Assembly (NCBI RefSeq): GCF_011038885.2 | Contig: NZ_CP064952.1 | Span: 2,108,001 to 2,172,000 of the forward strand | Reading direction: 5' to 3' | DNA: 64,000 nt | From: Schaalia sp. ZJ405 | GTDB taxonomy: Bacteria > Actinomycetota > Actinomycetes > Actinomycetales > Actinomycetaceae | Part shown: piece by piece, positions 62,371 through 64,000 of the stretch | Layout: each line of letters begins with the position of its first letter | How positions within the stretch are numbered: position 1 is the first letter of the stretch | The notes under the pieces: generated by a model | Told to the model about the DNA's origin: nothing | Database searches by the model: none | What the model saw: the letters and a program-made list of their open reading frames with translations, nothing else | Made by a program: the position numbers and the translations under genes

Positions 62371-64000
62371 GTGTTTCGTCAACTGATCGATGAAAAAGTA
62401 TTAGCCTCGGTGATGACCTTCTTTCTCATTGGAACAGGTTTGTTGATGAACCCGATTTCGGTTCATGCAGCGGAAGATCCCGGCCCGGATTATGAATGGG
62501 AGGTACAGGAGAACGTAGAAACTGGTCCCGATCTCGTCCGGCAGTTTCGGTTTGAGAAGAAGCTGGACATGACTAATGCCCCCAACAGAACGAGGGTGCC
62601 TAAACTCTCCGTTCCCTTTGTTCTCAGTGAGATACCGCAGGGCAAGGAAGAAGAATACGGCATCGGAAAATCTATTGGTGCGGGACAGGGTTATTCTATC
62701 CAAAAGGGTGAATTTAATTCAGGAAGCGAAGCGGAGTGGGAAGTCGTCAACTTCAATCCGGATGATGCTTATGATGAGAAGCTGACCGATTTGCTGGATA
62801 ATGATCCAGATAACGGGGCCGACATATTGGAGCGCGGTATCAAGTATAACTGGGGTGGGCTGAGGTCCAGTGATCATATTCAGACCGCACAGGCAGGCTA
62901 TAACTTCTACAAACCTGGAGACGAGGCTTATTATACTGATGACGAGCGGAACGGCTGGCCAAAGGACACTATGGCGTGGCGCTGCTTCTATGAAGGTGGA
63001 GAAAGAGCAGGGTCTTTCGATGACGGTTGTCAGTCTCTAATAGACTACTCTTTCGATAGTTTCCGCTATGATGAGGCCTATAATTTAAGGGCATATCCAC
63101 TCACCTATTATGCAAGCTCTGTACAAAGAACTTTGTTCACCCATAAGGATATTAATGCGGACGGAACTATCAATTCAGTATCCAAGTCTTTATGGCGCCC
63201 CAAACCCGCCAGGGGAGGAGATTTTGAGAATAATGCAACCGATATGGAAGCGGTAAGGGAGGCTTTCAAGAGAGATTTTCTTCAGGATGACATTCCGACA
63301 TTTACGGAACTTACCCCTAAATTGAAGGCTAACTATACTGCGCCTGATGGATCTGAAGTCGACTATGGAATTAGGAGATACATCCTCCGAGAAGGGAAGC
63401 CTACCGGGGAGGATGCTGACCTCATTGCCTCTAATCACGAGATCAAGATCGTTGATATAGTAGGTTTCAACGATGATTTCATGATCTTTAACTCCGTGGA
63501 AGAAGCGGATGCCTACTACGCAAAGATGGGGCCGAAGAATTTTGGCTTATATTCGGTGCCAAGGAGCGCTATCAAACCTGTCACCTTTGTCAACACGTAC
63601 AAGCCTGAGATTTCTGTCAGCAAGGTAGATGAGAACGGCAATCCTCTTGAAGGAGCGGAATTAGCCATCACTCCTGAGGGCTCTCAAGAGGTAGTTGCAA
63701 GCTGGACCAGTGACAAGAAGGTTAAGTCTCTCAGACTTGACGAAGGTGACTACGTTCTTCAAGAGACAAGAGCTCCTGAGAACTATCAGACTCTTGCCGA
63801 ATTCGGCTTCCACGTAGATAAGGATGGGAAGATTAAAGCGGCAAAGCATGCGAATGTCACTGTGGATGGTTCTCAACTCACAGTAAAGAACGTCCTAGCA
63901 GTGGCAGCGCCGCACGATGATCCATCAACCGGCGGGCCAGACAACCCCGAGACTCCATCAACCGGCGGACCAGATAACCCTGATACTCCATCTACCGGTG
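62371..64000 (+). CDS. SpaA/Cna-B-type surface protein, 5' part
   Basis: An open frame runs from a GTG at 62371 (GAGGAAG six bases upstream) without a stop to the window end, 543 codons. A signal peptide ends near SVHAAE (about 39). The body to about 410 is a unique extracellular part, with two Cys (RCFYEGGERAGSFDDGC, about 207-223) that could form a disulfide. A SpaA/Cna-B-like domain follows (about 411-500). It opens ISVSKVDENGNPLEGAEL and holds LRLDEGDYVLQETRAPENY, with the Lys, Glu and C-terminal Asn of an isopeptide domain. From about 512 a Pro/Thr repeat (STGGPDNPxTP) begins. Base composition is lower in G+C than the neighbours, with many AGA/AGG Arg codons, TTA Leu and AT-rich third positions. 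That suggests recent transfer, perhaps from a Firmicutes-like source. The anchor lies beyond the window. Confidence 0.85.
   Translation, partial: MFRQLIDEKVLASVMTFFLIGTGLLMNPISVHAAEDPGPDYEWEVQENVETGPDLVRQFRFEKKLDMTNAPNRTRVPKLSVPFVLSEIPQGKEEEYGIGKSIGAGQGYSIQKGEFNSGSEAEWEVVNFNPDDAYDEKLTDLLDNDPDNGADILERGIKYNWGGLRSSDHIQTAQAGYNFYKPGDEAYYTDDERNGWPKDTMAWRCFYEGGERAGSFDDGCQSLIDYSFDSFRYDEAYNLRAYPLTYYASSVQRTLFTHKDINADGTINSVSKSLWRPKPARGGDFENNATDMEAVREAFKRDFLQDDIPTFTELTPKLKANYTAPDGSEVDYGIRRYILREGKPTGEDADLIASNHEIKIVDIVGFNDDFMIFNSVEEADAYYAKMGPKNFGLYSVPRSAIKPVTFVNTYKPEISVSKVDENGNPLEGAELAITPEGSQEVVASWTSDKKVKSLRLDEGDYVLQETRAPENYQTLAEFGFHVDKDGKIKAAKHANVTVDGSQLTVKNVLAVAAPHDDPSTGGPDNPETPSTGGPDNPDTPSTG

Overview
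The window looks like a chromosomal stretch from a high-GC Gram-positive actinobacterium, most likely of the Actinomycetaceae (Actinomyces/Schaalia type). This is an inference. It rests on G+C-rich codon use, LAxTG-type cell-wall sorting signals, a fused MrpA/B subunit, a mycobacterial-type bifunctional dCTP deaminase, and an anchored-repeat ABC locus of a kind known from actinobacteria. No rRNA, tRNA, CRISPR array, intact insertion sequence or prophage was recognised.

Left part (1-25 kb), mostly housekeeping and envelope genes. An Mrp-type Na+/H+ antiporter operon (mrpA-C-D-E-F-G, minus strand, every junction overlapping by 4 bases) enters from the left edge. It is followed by a membrane-bound CCG/4Fe-4S oxidoreductase, two unrecognised genes, dcd, mutY, a MacA/MacB-like three-gene efflux system, a GNAT acetyltransferase and meso-diaminopimelate dehydrogenase. 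A DMT transporter, glycosyltransferase and hydrolase form one transcription unit, followed by an OatA-like acyltransferase and a YwiC-like membrane protein.

25-35 kb, two wall-anchored surface proteins. One is a 2462-residue adhesin with eleven Cna-B-type repeats; the other has a short Pro-rich tandem repeat. Both end in LAxTG-type anchors and strong hairpins follow both.

35-50 kb. This part holds a U32-family protein, a ProP-like MFS transporter, an NhaD/ArsB-superfamily antiporter and a small regulator module. The regulator is a truncated HATPase/winged-helix gene between two 170-bp direct repeats that carry TACTCT/AGAGTA palindromes. A siderophore ABC transporter follows (SBP, two FecCD permeases, ATPase) behind a DtxR-like site, then a BCCT transporter, adenine deaminase and yaaA.

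50-60 kb, a probably metal-regulated (Fur/Zur-type box) operon. It encodes a five-domain wall-anchored surface protein, a metal-binding SBP with the same type of surface domain inserted in it, a membrane-anchored single-domain partner, an ATPase and a permease. All surface domains share an HxHxxWxF-like motif, so the locus reads as a wall-to-membrane metal relay.

60-64 kb. A repeat-rich LAMTG protein has a candidate promoter whose 17-bp spacer contains an 11-G run, the architecture of phase-variable promoters. A 1.6-kb stretch without a recognisable gene follows, then the start of a lower-GC SpaA/Cna-B-type surface protein that runs off the window.

A 9-14-bp motif (core CGAGGACGA, extended TCGTCCTCGTCCCC on the other strand) recurs at least 29 times. 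It occurs in coding and non-coding DNA, in several reading frames, and is nearly absent from the surface-protein regions. It is the most unusual whole-window signal.
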